From Durusdinium trenchii (lineage: Eukaryota; Sar; Dinophyceae; Suessiales; Symbiodiniaceae), in NCBI GenBank assembly GCA_963970005.1, contig CAXAMN010026472.1, forward strand, positions 516,282 to 580,281: DNA of 64,000 nt, written 5' to 3'. Shown piece after piece: positions 1 through 11,744 of this stretch. A model generated the notes under the pieces. That model was not told where the DNA came from, searched no databases, and saw only the letters and a program-made list of their open reading frames with translations. The first letter of the stretch is position 1. The number at the start of each line of letters is the position of its first letter. The position numbers were made by a program, and so were the translations under genes.

Positions 1-3000
1 GGCTTAGGTCTAGCTTTTTGAGGTGTCATTGCACTCCTTTCGTGTTTCTTTTTGATATCAACCCGCATCCGTGCAGCACTGCAGTCCTCAGCTGCCTGGG
101 GTGTGAGCCAGTGGACCTTTTGAGGCCACTGCTGATGCCAGCGATGGAGCAAGCGCGGCACACCTAAAGCCTCGCTCGGTTGAAATGCCTTTGCATGTCT
201 GTGTACGCGTGGGAAGAATGGTGGAGGTTCAACCCAAAACATGTAAGGCGACAGTACAAAACACTTTACATCACAAGTGCTCGGATCAAACACCTTCAAT
301 CGTGAAACAATCAGACCGTGTATATGTAGGTTTATCGGACAACGAAAGGAACACACACACACTACTTTCTGCGTAACATCTCAAGGGACCTTAAGACCAA
401 CAACTAGAATATTGAATATATTAATGAAAGCAAATTTCTCTATAATGTGTCTCTATTGGACACCTCCTCATATGAAATGAAGTCAGACCAAGTAGGACCC
501 ACTTGGATTTCACATGTGAAGCAACACATGAAGCATCGGGACGGCGCCTCCTCATCAAGGTGTACGGTGCCACAGCGGCAAAGGGTGCTGGGCGAGACTT
601 GTGAGAGCGAGTCCGTCTCAAAAATCAGCCTTTGCAACATGGGCGGCTCAGAAGCATCATCAGAAAGATGTGGAAAAAAACTGCGAAAAACAAGTTCTCA
701 AAGTCAAAGCAAAGAAATAAGCAAGCACAACAGCAACCTGTTCATGTATGTATCGTCATCAGGACTGGTGAAGCATATTATATAGTTAACTAGTTGTGTG
801 TGTGGACTTGATTCTGTTCAACAACTGCAGGGTATATATAAATGCAATTACAGTAATTGATATGGTTTACATAATTCAGTCAATCAAATGAGGTTGCATT
901 GCTAGGTGGCCAGGTACATACCACTATGAGCCAACCAAACCTCTTCAAGCGAGACCGTACCTGAGTAGAGAAGACGGAAGCTTCCAAACTCTGGGACCCC
1001 TGGGACCCTCCACCAGTGGGCTGAGAGGTCACGGAAACCCTGCAACCATGCGACACCTATCGGGCTGTGACTGGAACAAGCCAACGCCCAAGCAAATTCA
1101 CAATCTTACAAATGGATACGAATGGAGATGAATGAACACCTTGTCGGCAAACACGGGAAACTGGGATAAACTGTAAAACTGTGGACAATCCGAGCTGGGA
1201 GTCGATGTAGCATCAGGCGAGTCTTGCTTCCTCCTATTGGACAACCACCCACATCCACCCACCAAATATATAGACAAGATCAGGACAACTTGGGCATCCG
1301 GCACGTCCTAATCTTACTCTAAAGTGCGTGAGAGGATGTGAAAAGTGTGTGAAAGAAACTGGAAACACAAGTTCCCAAGATTTGTTGACAGATCGAATCT
1401 TGTGACAGATCTTGCGAAAGGACATTGGGAATTCTAAAATTTCTAAAAGCATTCTGTCTGGTCGTTCTGGGCAAACTGCCGTTTCATCTCGTCCTCTGTT
1501 CGTTTGATTCTGCATGCTTCTGTTATCCACAGCGAACATCGCGATCGGCCCGACGGCCGGTTGGGACTGATCGCCTGCTCTCCGGGTCGAGGGTGAAGTT
1601 TGTGTTGCTCAGCTGGCGATTGCCTAGTGAAGCGCGTGGTTCCAAACAACTTTGGAATCTCTTGGCATCTGAAAGCCGTCACTTGATCTCTGGTCGCCCC
1701 AAAAGTGTTCGCGTCCTGAATACCAAGATTTGCACACAAAACGTTCTAGCTGGCTTCACGTGCATTCAAGAAGAATATACATACATACAGTAGAAATAGC
1801 ATTGGACTATGGACGATGCACCCAATGCTAGAAAGCAACACTAAAATGATCGGTAGGAAGAAGTCATCAGTCCTCCTACCTAAACCTCATATTTGAGAAT
1901 CCCTCAAATTAAATGTTATCTGGTTTGCCATCTACGAATGTACTACTTTGCAGGCGAAATGATTCGCTATGACTCGCCTGTCTGTTCCAGCAAACCATGG
2001 AGTGTATCTGCCCAGCTGTCCAGAAGACCATCGAAGCAAATCACCTGGAACAAAACGACAGGCATCATGAGTAGCACAAACAACTTCTTCACCTCGTTTG
2101 GGAGTCTGGGACCTTCTGGCCCAGGACTTGTTGAAACATAAACCCGCTTGGAGAATGTCTTTCAACCTTTGGATGCTGACCCCGTTTTGTTGGATGTCCC
2201 AAAATGCCCAAAGGACATTCAATTCAGTTCATCGATTTCCTCAATGAAACCTCTCCTGCAGGTGACCTCGGACTCCTTCGACATCCTGTCTCAAACACGT
2301 TTGGCCGAACGAACAGTCACCTGGTGGCTACCAAAAGTCAGCTTGGCCAGCAGGCTTCCATGGGCAGCTTCAGCACCTCCCATGCACAAGTAATTCTCAA
2401 CATGGTCTTGCATAAGTGTATTTTTCGTAGGGTTACGGTTTCACATTTGAGGAAACGTGAGATCGTCAAAGATCCTTCCAACTTGACTAGCTTGAGTTCC
2501 TCTTGGCTTCAAGAAGCTGTACAGAAAGTTCTTCGATGTTGATGTTGGTGACTTTTTTGCAAACGGACGGTATATAAAAGCATCATGACACGTGCAGCGT
2601 CAAACTCTGCGGTGAAAAACGTTGACATCGGCTCCACATTGTCTTCAGAGTTGCCCACCAAATGTGGCACTGAGCTGCAGAACCCGGTAGAACCACCACC
2701 ATGTTTGCACTTCACGAAGACATGATCAACCAATCCAATTTCATTCGCGAGATCCCAATTCAGAAATTCAGAAATCTTTCCTGCAGGGTATCCTCAAAGG
2801 CAAATCCCGTTGATCCTCAATTGACATTCAAACGGTGTAGTTTCCCCAAGATCCCGAAGTAAGAGCCCACAAAGAATGCTATGCCCAAGAATCAAGTGGC
2901 GCCTGTGCTGCAAGTACTTAGTAATCAGGTCAATTCCATTCAATTCCTGTGTGCCATGGCCAAGCAGCCTAACTGCCGCCCCTCTTCATCCCCCTTCCCT

Positions 3001-3977
3001 GGGAACGTATTTATATAATGTGTAACATGTTCAAACAAACCAAAGAATGGAGAAGCTTGAAAAGGTCATTTCGATGTGAATCGGAGATGCATGATCACCA
3101 GTATGTAACACGATCGTCGCTGGGTTCCCTCATTTGGTCAGAGTTCTGTGTCTTCAAGTTCTCCCGTCGGTCGCTGGAGAGTCTTGTGTCAAGTCTTTGG
3201 ACCAACGTTGTAGCACTTTGGGCAAAACAGTGAATCTGAATGGTCCATCGTTTCATGACAAGTTTCATGACCAGTTCCACGACGAGTTCCACTCCCGCCC
3301 CAAACGTACTCTGGCCGAAGAAGCTCGTTCCAACGAGGGGGGGAATGATATTATACAATCATCAATCAAATATTATATTTAAGTAGGTTGGAGGCCATCG
3401 CAACTAGGGGTGGAGGCCATCGCTGGGGGAGAGTGCAGTGTCATGCCGGATACCATAGGAGGGGGACCCATGGACACCAGGCATCCAGTGCCTGTCATGG
3501 CATCACCGTGCCGTGTCATGGCCCCATTAGGCACCTCCAACATTCAAGGCATCCAATGGAAAAGCGCCAGGGAAACAAAGACGAAGCTCTGGTGGGATCG
3601 ACTCCTGACTCGCTCAATCTGACCACCCTTTTTTCATCTTTTAGGCTGGGGAGGGGGAGGGACTACAGTAGCAGCCTAGGGTGGGTTAACTAGCAAGCTA
3701 ACAAGTAAGGAGTAGCCACTAAGCTGAAATAGCTTCCTTGAGGACATAATGATTTGGTCCCCCTTTTGGGGGACACTTCGAACTTGGGTTTTCAGTTAGA
3801 CTCAATTGCCACGATGGGAAGGAAGGTGAGGGAACAGCAAGGCGAAAGGGTCCGGTGACTTGTATTGTTTAACACGTGTTTCTCTCGCGCGCCTGAAATG
3901 CAGTGCACAAGTTGCTGAAAAGTGCGGTGGGAAACCTGTTTATGGGAGGAAACATGCAACCACCATGACACAAAAAA

Positions 3978-3987
3978 NNNNNNNNNN
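3978..3987. other. Assembly gap (10 N)
   Basis: Ten N bases in a row. It is a scaffolding gap of unknown true size lying in spacer DNA just before a CA/TA microsatellite, which may be why the assembly broke. Confidence 0.99.
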
Positions 3988-4021
3988 AAGGTGAAAAGGT
4001 GGAAAACCCTTAGAACCAGGG

Positions 4022-4080
4022 TGTGACACACACACACACATATATATATATATAATATAGATACTATATATATATATATA
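4022..4080. repeat. CA then TA dinucleotide repeats
   Basis: About ten CA units run into interrupted TA units. Similar TA tracts occur near 28310, 29305, 31905, 35430, 36335, 36675, 39470, 40240, 47735, 48470, 53355 and 59146. They are ordinary spacer microsatellites. Confidence 0.9.
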
Positions 4081-5199
4081 CTTTTTTTCACAGGACATGA
4101 ATTGAAATGCAAAGGATTCTCGTAATATCGCGTAACCAGCTACATATATTGGGTCATGAATTCTGGATAGCATCTGACGGCCTGGGCCTTGGAGATTCGC
4201 CAGTGGCCAGCATTGAGCTTTATTTCAGATGTGGAAAGCAACATGAAAGCAACACCACTAGTCGACACTGTGGGACTAACGGCATGAGAATGGCAGTGTC
4301 AAAGATCCAGCCGATCCATGGACTTGAAGGTATACAGTACGACCTTGGGTCGATTGCTTTCCCTGTTGACAAAAGCAGATTTGAATGATCCAGGTCAGGA
4401 ATCACACCCAACAAAACACAACAACACCCACAATCGACTTGCAACTGTTCACCCCAGTCGTCACACGAGATCATGCAGGTCTCTCTTCCTTCCTCTCCTT
4501 CCCTTGTTGCTCTCCCTTGTTCGCCCGTCCTTCTCAAGTGCCATGGTTCTCTGCGCTTGAATCCTGGGTGCGACCAAACCCACACGTGACCGCACCGGAG
4601 CCGACCATCGACCGCTGGGTTCGTGACCCGTGGAGACCCGGACCCGTGGGAGTTCACGAACGAAAGGATGTGCTGTGAGAAGCAAATGCAGCCTGTGTTC
4701 GACTGTTCTTTGATGTCAACTTCTTTGACCCCGCAGAATTTGTGTTGCTTGAGAAGACTTGCTTCTGTCTTTTTCGGAAAAAGGTTTGGCCAATCAATTC
4801 TTGTGGTGGTGAATTTTGAATCTCAACATGTATATGTTATGTGTTCGTTTATGGAGCCTCATCATGCATGTTCTTTTGCCTTGACTAATTATTGAACGGC
4901 ACTTATTGCACATGTTATTACACTGCACTTGTTATTTATCTCCAAGAAACATGTCTGTGCAAGTAATTACTTGTTGGTGGTGACATTGTTGCATCACATG
5001 GAATTTGAATGAACATAAGATAAGCTCTTGTAGGATGACGATCTATTCAAACAGGGATCAAACATGATCCGTATTGTTCCGTATTGCAGTATGTCTTTCC
5101 GTCTTTTTCTCTGTCAACATCTCCACTGTCGCTGTCTGAGCAAAGCAATGGCGGCAGTTGTTTCACTGCCACGAAGCGGGCCGCTTGCTCATGGCATCA

Positions 5200-7750
5200 C
5201 AAGGCGGGTTCCGCAATCAATTTTCGGGCAAAGCAGTTGCCTTCTAAGTGACACAGGCATTCGATGCCCTGGCCCACTGCCTTCAAGCCATATGGGTTGT
5301 AGTACGCCTTGTTCGAAGGGATGGGTTACACAACGTTGGCGACCAGCGACAAAAAGCTTCGCGACCACTCTGGCCCAAAGACCGCACCAAACAACTAACC
5401 AAACAAACCAGCAGTCACAAAGGGGTGGTGCTTAATTCCTAAGTGAGTGGATAATGGGCACCCCTAACCTCCAATAGGCACCCCTTTGTGACTCCTGGAA
5501 TATTTTTGTGTTTTTGGTTTGGCAATGCTTGGCACAAGAACGAACTTATTCCAGGTGACGTAATAAGTGTACCCGGCCGTGCACAGCAAGGCGAGTAGCA
5601 ACGCGCCATAGGGCTCGTGTTGCCCACGGATGCCCGATTGCACCTCAATCTGCTCGCTGCGGTTCATCACATGCTTTTCAAAGCCATCGCCCAACAAGGA
5701 GGTGTGGATCATGTTGTCCACCTGAAGCCGGGCGATGGGGGAGGATTGCCAATTGCCACGACATGTTCGTGTTCTGTATTGTAAACTGATTTATATATAG
5801 GAGATCTTTCGTCCTAACACAAACTAAGCGATTCGAAACGAATTCGATCAAAGCACCAACTTCACATATGCAAAGAGCACATGACGAATCATCACAACGC
5901 CGAGAAGTGGATTGTGACCCGGTCCAGCCGGGCGTGGTGGAAGATGCACACCCTGCCCTGACCCTTGAAATCCAGGGCCAATTAGCCAATTAGCGGTTCA
6001 ATTCATGGGCCATGGAAGAACATGCGCAAATGCCACAAGAGCAGGTCCGTTCCTCCAATTTCTCAAGTCCAAGTATTGTATAGAGTATAGGCATAGGGGC
6101 ATCCCCTTGCCAATGCCTGCTTGCCTGCTTTAAGTGTTCAGACCATCGCTCTCCACAAAAGGCGAGAAGACAAATCCCCTCTCACGAAACAGTCACCGTC
6201 ACAATAAAACCGCCTCGATGAGGAAGCCCAAGGCGGTGCTGTTCAAGACCAAGTCTTGCAAGTTATTGGTGGCCGTGAGGAATCGCGTACCCACTGTAAG
6301 GATCACACACCCGATGATGAACCTGAGAGAAGCGAACACGTGACCGGAAGGGAAGAGAAGCACGCGTAAGCTACGAAGCGATGATGAGAACACATGACCG
6401 TGTTGAGACGCGTGTTGTAAACAACATGATGAGCACCACAGAGCCTCTTTCAGATCTGAGGGCGCCCGTCTGACACGAAAACACCGAGAGAACTCAGCAA
6501 CCCCACCTTGGCAGCAGGATCCCGATTAATGCGAAAAGCTTGTGGCTGATGGGTAGATAATGGATCACCAACTTGTCGTTCTCCATGGACGCGAAGCTTG
6601 GATCAACATTGCTGGTGGACGGGGTGTACCAAACGACATAGAGAAAGTTGTAGATGGCACGAAACTCGCTCAGCATCAGCATGAGCCAAATAAAGAGCAG
6701 CAAAACCAAGAAGGACACAAAGGCCGGACCGAGGATTGAGTCATCCTCACCTTTGTAGATCTGGACGGTTTCATATTCGGCGACATTCACCTCATAGGTA
6801 CGTGCAAATTCAGCCTCGCCGCAGTGCTTGGAGGTTTGGTAGTGGATCCAATCATAGTCCTTTCCAAAAATCTTCGAGCAAAAGGATTCGAATTGGTTTC
6901 TGCACTCCTCAACTCTTTGATGTGCAGTGTCCAGCCAGGGAAGCATGCCGAAGAGCTTTCCCCGAACTTCCAGATTCCCACAGAGATTGGGATCGACTGG
7001 AAGGCATGCCTGTATCCGGCCATGAAATGTCTTGAAGAACTCTAGGTCGAGAAAGGAGACGGTTCCGTTGGAACTGCTCTTGGATCCTGGTCGCTTCTCT
7101 TGGTCAAAGATCGCCATTCGCTTCAAGACATGTGTCATGTTTTTGGCCATGTCACTACCCATGGTATTCAGCTTTGCTTCCAGTGCTGCGCATTCCTGCG
7201 TCGACCAAAGCCCATCCTTGTTTGTGTCCAAATGGTCGGGAAACATGGACAATGTCAAGATGGGCGGGACGCAATCAAAGTCGAAGTTTGTTGCATCATT
7301 CAGACCCTCTATGTCGGATGGATAGAGTGAGCCCACGTACTGCTGATGCTGTGAAACTCTCCAGCAGGCATCATTCATCAGCGTGTTGCCTAGATCCCCA
7401 TAAGTCTCCAGCCCCACCTGATCAATCTTTATCGAGATAGCCAGCTGTAATGCAAGGTTCAGTAGGAGAAAGAGCCCTACCAGCCAATAATCAGAGACTC
7501 GAGCACTCGCGTCTCCCTCCTTTTGTATTCGCTCCATCCTAAAATATAAGGGTCCCCACAAAGCATCCAAATAAACATCGGGCTCTCCAGGATCGATGAC
7601 TCTCACATGGCATTCCATCTCCTCTTGGCTTTCCGTGTCTGACACTAAGCGATCGCTTGTCTGACCGCTCTCAGCTGCCCCGGCCTTGTCATGGTCATTG
7701 GGACGGTCCGGAGCGAGCTCGGCCACCACTCGGTGCAATCGCGTGCGCAT
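5200..7750 (-). CDS. EF-hand membrane protein, multi-exon, unrecognised family
   Basis: I read at least three exons: 7750-6507, 6322-6214 and 5721 to about 5530. Exon 1 starts at an ATG and encodes 414 residues. It has a hydrophobic segment at about 89-107, a canonical EF-hand loop at 175-186 (DTNKDGLWSTQE, with D, N, D, G, S and E at positions 1, 3, 5, 6, 9 and 12) and a second long hydrophobic stretch at about 341-375. Exon 1 ends at an AG|GTGGGG donor and joins exon 2 (CTCTCAG acceptor) within an Arg codon. Exon 2 adds another membrane segment and ends at an AG|GC donor. Exon 3 begins in phase 0 after GGCTTCAG and carries a further membrane segment. A likely fourth exon lies at 5307-5204; its junction with exon 3 is unresolved. 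The layout suggests a calcium-responsive membrane protein, perhaps channel-like, but the family was not recognised. The 3' end is uncertain. Confidence 0.7.
6508..7750 (-). CDS. Exon 1 of the EF-hand membrane protein
   Basis: This is the largest host-type coding block in the left half. It reads open from the ATG at 7750 past the splice donor to a stop at 6494. The last residues before that stop are probably intronic, because the downstream exon continues the hydrophobic sequence seamlessly. The N-terminal 80 residues are polar and acidic (cytosolic by inference). The region between the two hydrophobic segments holds several cysteines and the EF-hand, so it could be a loop domain. Basis: seen in sequence; function inferred. 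Confidence 0.75.
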
Positions 7751-7887
7751 CGCGTGCGAGGTCCCGGCGGCGGCTGTGGGGCTTCGGTGACCTTTTGTTG
7801 ACCTGTTGGATGATCATTCATGTGAGCAATCTTTCGCTATTGCAGTGCACGTGACATGTTCTGAGATGCTCATATATTCCAGTCACA

Positions 7888-8473
7888 CTAAACTGGCATT
7901 TCAAGCAAGTCTGGGCCGAAACACTCAAAGGCAATATCAAACACTGAGACCGGATACAGTGGTTTCAGAAGCTGATGTAGAACGCGGTCACCATTGGCGC
8001 AGTTCTTTGGAGAAATGTCATGTAGACACCGCTCTTGTTGCCAACTTTGTTGGTTCAGAAGTTCAGCCAGCCAATACCTGACTGTTCTCGTTCGGACCGT
8101 CTACAACACGTGAAGGAAGAGACAGCGCAACCCACAGACTGCCAGGCCTGCTTTGACGGGGGTCCACGAATGAAGTCACTCTGCAGATTATGTATCTTCG
8201 TTGAAACACGCCGCGGTGGTGTAAATGGTGCCTCTCCGGCCAATGTTCCCAGCAAAGTCAAAAGACCAGAACTGTATGTCAAAAAGATTAAAAGTTACAT
8301 AAACATACAACAAATTGTATAAAATCGTATAACGCTTCTTCTCTCCAAAGAATAAAGCACAGGCGCAGCATGTATTGTCACCTGGCTCCGGATCGGTCCG
8401 AGTTGCATGCTGCGAAGCAAGGTCGATTTGCCCACAGCGGCCGAGCCGTAGAGAATGGTGCCAGGGAATTCAC
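7888..8473 (-). CDS. P-loop GTPase-like gene, partial
   Basis: Three exon-like blocks on the minus strand. Block a (8473-8382) follows a strong CTTTTCGTCTGTTCAG acceptor and encodes a Walker A loop, GSAAVGKST, ending at CCAG|GTGACA in phase 0. Block b starts at 8271 after a pyrimidine-rich acceptor in phase 0 and encodes FWSFDFAG, resembling the G3 (DxxG) switch II motif of Ras/Roc-type GTPases. Block c (8077-7888) reads about 62 residues to a TAG stop. The b-c junction is not resolved, and upstream exons were not found. The stop lies about 140 bp before the start of the EF-hand protein gene, consistent with same-strand gene arrays of dinoflagellates. Kinases or ATPases with a P-loop are alternatives. 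Confidence 0.42.
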
Positions 8474-9437
8474 CTGAACAGACGAAAAGAATTCTACAGC
8501 TCGAAGTGCCACTGAGAAGTGGCTTTGGGGGGAAAGTCGAAGGAAAGAACAGGACATATCTTACTTAAATGACGTGCTTTCTTTGTTGAATGTATTTAAT
8601 TATTGATGCAATTATAGAGGTTTTGTTGAGATGCACTTTTGACCCATGTCCAGCTTGGCCTGTGTAAATGTCATTTATCTGCAAAGAACCGGCGTCCAAA
8701 TTAGGGATGTCCATAAACATGAAAGTTGCATGTTTCCAGTAGTCTTGCGAAGGCAATCCCAACTCTAGATCACTTTGATGTCTCTTAAGATGGTCAAATG
8801 GACAAACGGGTAATATATACTGTAACAGTAACAACCAAACATCCTGTATCTTCAAGAACAACGCCAATCCAATCCAATCCAACTACTCTGCTTCCTGCCC
8901 CATCTCCATCCAATGTCATGTACTTGTACTCCCGTCCAAACGCACTCTCCGAGCACCCAGCGTGTGGCGACACGCAGCTGCCGCAAAGTGCTCATGTAGG
9001 CACTGCTGGTGGAAAGCCCACGCCTGGCCAGTGTCTACGCAACTATTGAACTATAATGAGGAGCTCAGTCTCAGTTCAGCTAATTAAGTGTGTCTCTTGG
9101 TCTGGCTTGGCTACTAGCTATGAGAAGCCCGAAACCTTTAGAAGGCACTTACAAAGCTTCTTTGGCAGCAACATTGGCAGTCACCTGATCGTTCGGGAAT
9201 CAACTCTTCAGATCTGTTGGTCCTCCGCACTCTCCAAATCCCTGATTCATCAAGGAACAACCTACGAAGACCCAACAAGTGAACCAGGAAGTTCTTCGAA
9301 AGCTCCATGGCTCCATGGCTATTCAACAGGAATTGAAAGGGTACAGCCCTTTTGACGAGCCATGGTTTTAATACTAACAACCACAAAAACATACAAAAAC
9401 ATACCAAATAAAACAAAATAAACTCCTCTCTTATCCT

Positions 9438-9597
9438 TCAGCCAACCGCCATCACTCCATCCGACTCCATCAAGACTGCCACCACTTCCATCCGCCGATC
9501 GCGCCTGTCAAGCTCTTCGGCCACCTTCTGCATCAGCTCGGTGATCTCTGCTTCCTCGGAGATCCGCGCCTGGTCGGGTCGCGTGGGGGCCGCCGAA
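9438..9597 (-). CDS. Probable terminal exon, unknown protein
   Basis: A GC-rich block reads 53 codons to a TGA at 9438. It follows a CTCTTCTGCGAG acceptor and has strongly coding-like composition, rich in E, A, R and D and probably helical (residues ITELMQKVAEELDRRDRRME). No domain is recognised. Upstream exons would lie between 9600 and the copia insertion at 10496, or beyond the insertion if that element entered an intron. Alternative reading frames over the same bases are also open, so the assignment is tentative. Confidence 0.35.
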
Positions 9598-10490
9598 CTC
9601 GCAGAAGAGTGATGAAATACCGAGAATTTGGGTCTCAATGCGTTCAAGGATGTTTCGAGGTCTTGGATGGAGGGGAACATTACAGGAACAGGTTTTGTTG
9701 GTGACAAGGTTGTTGCTGCAAGTTTTGAGAAGTTCTGGCATGTAGCCTCCAACAACTATCAACGTGGTCTACCTAGGCATTCTAGTGCTCGGTGGTCCTT
9801 CCCATCGCCTTCCCGAGGTCAACTCTTTCAGACACTGCCACTACCGGCAGCCAACACACTCGGCCACGCAGAAACTGCGTGGCAGACAATCAAACTAACT
9901 CTCAACTGTGTGAGCCTTGAAAACAAACACATCGTGCTGCGTCAGAGTTGAAGCATTGCAACATGACCTGTGAAATGAGGACCCCGTAGCAAGTCGGGAA
10001 CCCGTATCAAAATCGCAAGTTTAAAAGCTTAGCCCTCTTCTTTCATCTCGAAACAAACCTTGCAAATCCTTGCAAGATCTGCGAGTTTAGACACCAGTGA
10101 CACCTGTGGTGGCCTGTGACACCATGACCTGGATGATGCAACTCAAGCTCGTAGAGTAGCTCCAGCCTTCTGCCAGGTCTCTGCTTCTTCTTCCGAGACG
10201 CTGGGCGACGGGCTCGAACTTAGCTCCTCAAAGGTCATGATGGGCGCATCGAAACGAGAACTTGGTAGATTGGTAGATGTCACAAAAAAAGCAGGTGGCA
10301 AACAACACATAAAGAATACAGTAACTGGGCGCTTCTACAGCTTAGTACAATGACAAGTGACAAGAGACACAGCACACAAAATTATATACAAATATCTCGA
10401 TATATACTCTATTCTGATTTGATTGGCCTCTGCGTAGAAGACTGCAAGACATCATCGAGTAATAGGGTCATAACAAACAGATTTCAGAAG

Positions 10491-10495
10491 ACCTC
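10491..10495. repeat. Target-site duplication, left copy
   Basis: ACCTC lies immediately outside the left LTR and is repeated as ACCTC at 20095-20099 immediately outside the right LTR. A 5-bp duplication is the usual product of integrase from Ty1/copia-class elements. Confidence 0.85.
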
Positions 10496-10602
10496 ACTCG
10501 ACAGATTTGTGCCCAAGGCGCCTGCGGTATCGTGTCATGTGAAACAAGTTCTACACTTGATCATAGCCATAAGGCCGTGAGGCATGACTGCACAATTTCA
10601 CT
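10496..10602 (-). repeat. 3' LTR of the copia element (107 bp)
   Basis: Identical to 19988-20094. In element orientation it begins AGTGAAATTG and ends TCTGTCGAGT, so it lacks the usual TG...CA termini, unless the true ends differ by a base or two. A purine-rich stretch at 10603-10617 (minus strand, AAGAGGATGACCGG) sits directly before it and could be the polypurine tract for plus-strand priming. At 107 bp it is very short for a copia LTR. Confidence 0.85.
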
Positions 10603-10661
10603 CCGGTCATCCTCTTGATGCCGTTCTGGGTTCAAATGGCTTTCTTTAGCCAAAAAAATGC

Positions 10662-11744
10662 TCAGCCGCAACAGCTGCTGCATTTGCCAAAGGCTTCTCT
10701 TGGCCTCACATGTTCGCCCTCTCTCAGATGTGGACATCCTTCTCGATGGAACTTCTTGCCAGTCTTCGTGATGAAGATGGCTTCCGGCAGCTCCAAGCTC
10801 TTGATGCGAGCCAGGTGTCTCATGATCTCCTGGTCTTTGAACTTGACCATCTTCTGCAGCTTCTCGATCTCGCCGGCCATCTCGGCATTGTCAGTGATCC
10901 TTGGTGTCAGCGGTGCTGGTCTCTCCGATGATGCTGCTGTCTTTCTGTCCAGCTTCATCTTCAATTCGGCATTCTCATCTTCAAGTTTCACTAGTCCAGC
11001 TCTCATGTCGCTGACCGTAGATTCGAGCACCATTTTCCTTGCATTGACCACTGTCATGTCATTCTTGAGGTTCTTCAGCTCGAAGTCCTTGTCATCGTAC
11101 TTCTCCTCAAGCTTCTCATATTTATCTTTCCACCATTCATTGTCAAACTTGAGGCTGTCGATCTCCTGTTGCTGTAGGTGTGCATCTTCTTCGCTTTTCT
11201 TGTTCTTTCGCTTCAGCGTCTCCTTCTCGTCAATGACCTTTCGTGCAAGATCTTCCCATGTGTCTCGAGGACTTGCTTTCCTCTTCCGTTGGAAGGATGC
11301 TCCTGAGGATGATGGTTGATCTCCTTCTTGATCGACATCCATGTCGTCATCGTCGTCGGACTCGATCTTCACAGGTTGGATTCTTCTCTTCTTGCTCATC
11401 CAACTTGTCACCATTCTCTCAAGCATCACCGCCAAAATCACCGTGATGAAAATCATGAGGTACACGGAGAAGTAGCTCTTCTGCTCTTGATTCTCCGGTT
11501 CAGTGGATTGCGCATCCACCAAAGTTACAAATGCTAAAGTCGGCATCATTGCCGCCAGCATCTTCTTGGAAGTGGCAAACGCTGCCAGTCCCACAAGCAC
11601 TGAAGCATGTGTCGTTCGCACCATGCTCCCATCCTTCTCTGCCTTCAGGATCATCTCCTCGTCCTTCAGCATAAGGTCGTGCTCGTCAAAGTCGATGGTC
11701 GGAAGAACCCTTGTCACAATTGGGTGCTTCTCCACTCCATGCAG
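10662..11744 (-). CDS. C-terminal extension of copia polyprotein: membrane, coiled-coil, Cys/His module
   Basis: The frame is the same as the RT/RNase H frame and is separated from it only by the TGA at 11745-11747; there is no ATG directly after that stop. Counting from the GTG at 11735 there are 357 residues. Hydrophobic segments lie at about 45-75 and 88-109. An Asp-rich patch near 130 precedes basic stretches. A long charged region at about 165-310 looks like a coiled coil. The C-terminal module has H330, C334, H336, C352, C355 and C356 (ITKTGKKFHREGCPHL then CSSCC). That ending resembles short zinc-binding tails of the KTGKKYHxxxC type seen in bacterial nuclease-like proteins. It is not a standard part of a copia Pol. 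A role as an envelope-like or membrane-targeting piece is speculation. Confidence 0.7.
   Translation of the reverse strand: MHGVEKHPIVTRVLPTIDFDEHDLMLKDEEMILKAEKDGSMVRTTHASVLVGLAAFATSKKMLAAMMPTLAFVTLVDAQSTEPENQEQKSYFSVYLMIFITVILAVMLERMVTSWMSKKRRIQPVKIESDDDDDMDVDQEGDQPSSSGASFQRKRKASPRDTWEDLARKVIDEKETLKRKNKKSEEDAHLQQQEIDSLKFDNEWWKDKYEKLEEKYDDKDFELKNLKNDMTVVNARKMVLESTVSDMRAGLVKLEDENAELKMKLDRKTAASSERPAPLTPRITDNAEMAGEIEKLQKMVKFKDQEIMRHLARIKSLELPEAIFITKTGKKFHREGCPHLREGEHVRPREAFGKCSSCCG

Larger units (their letters stand above)
1..5150. other. Spacer without a convincing gene
   Basis: No open frame here shows convincing protein-like composition on both sides of plausible splice sites. It holds a short in-frame 12-bp tandem repeat around 3254-3295 (translating to repeated FHD units), two copies of a GGAGGCCATCGC motif near 3384-3424, a 10-base N run and CA/TA microsatellites near 4022-4080. 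A GC-richer stretch around 4540-4677 on the plus strand could be an exon, but no partner exon was recognised. Confidence 0.5.

Noticed and set aside
10615..11319. 234-codon plus-strand frame rich in Ser/Phe
   Set aside because: Antisense shadow of the coiled-coil extension on the minus strand.
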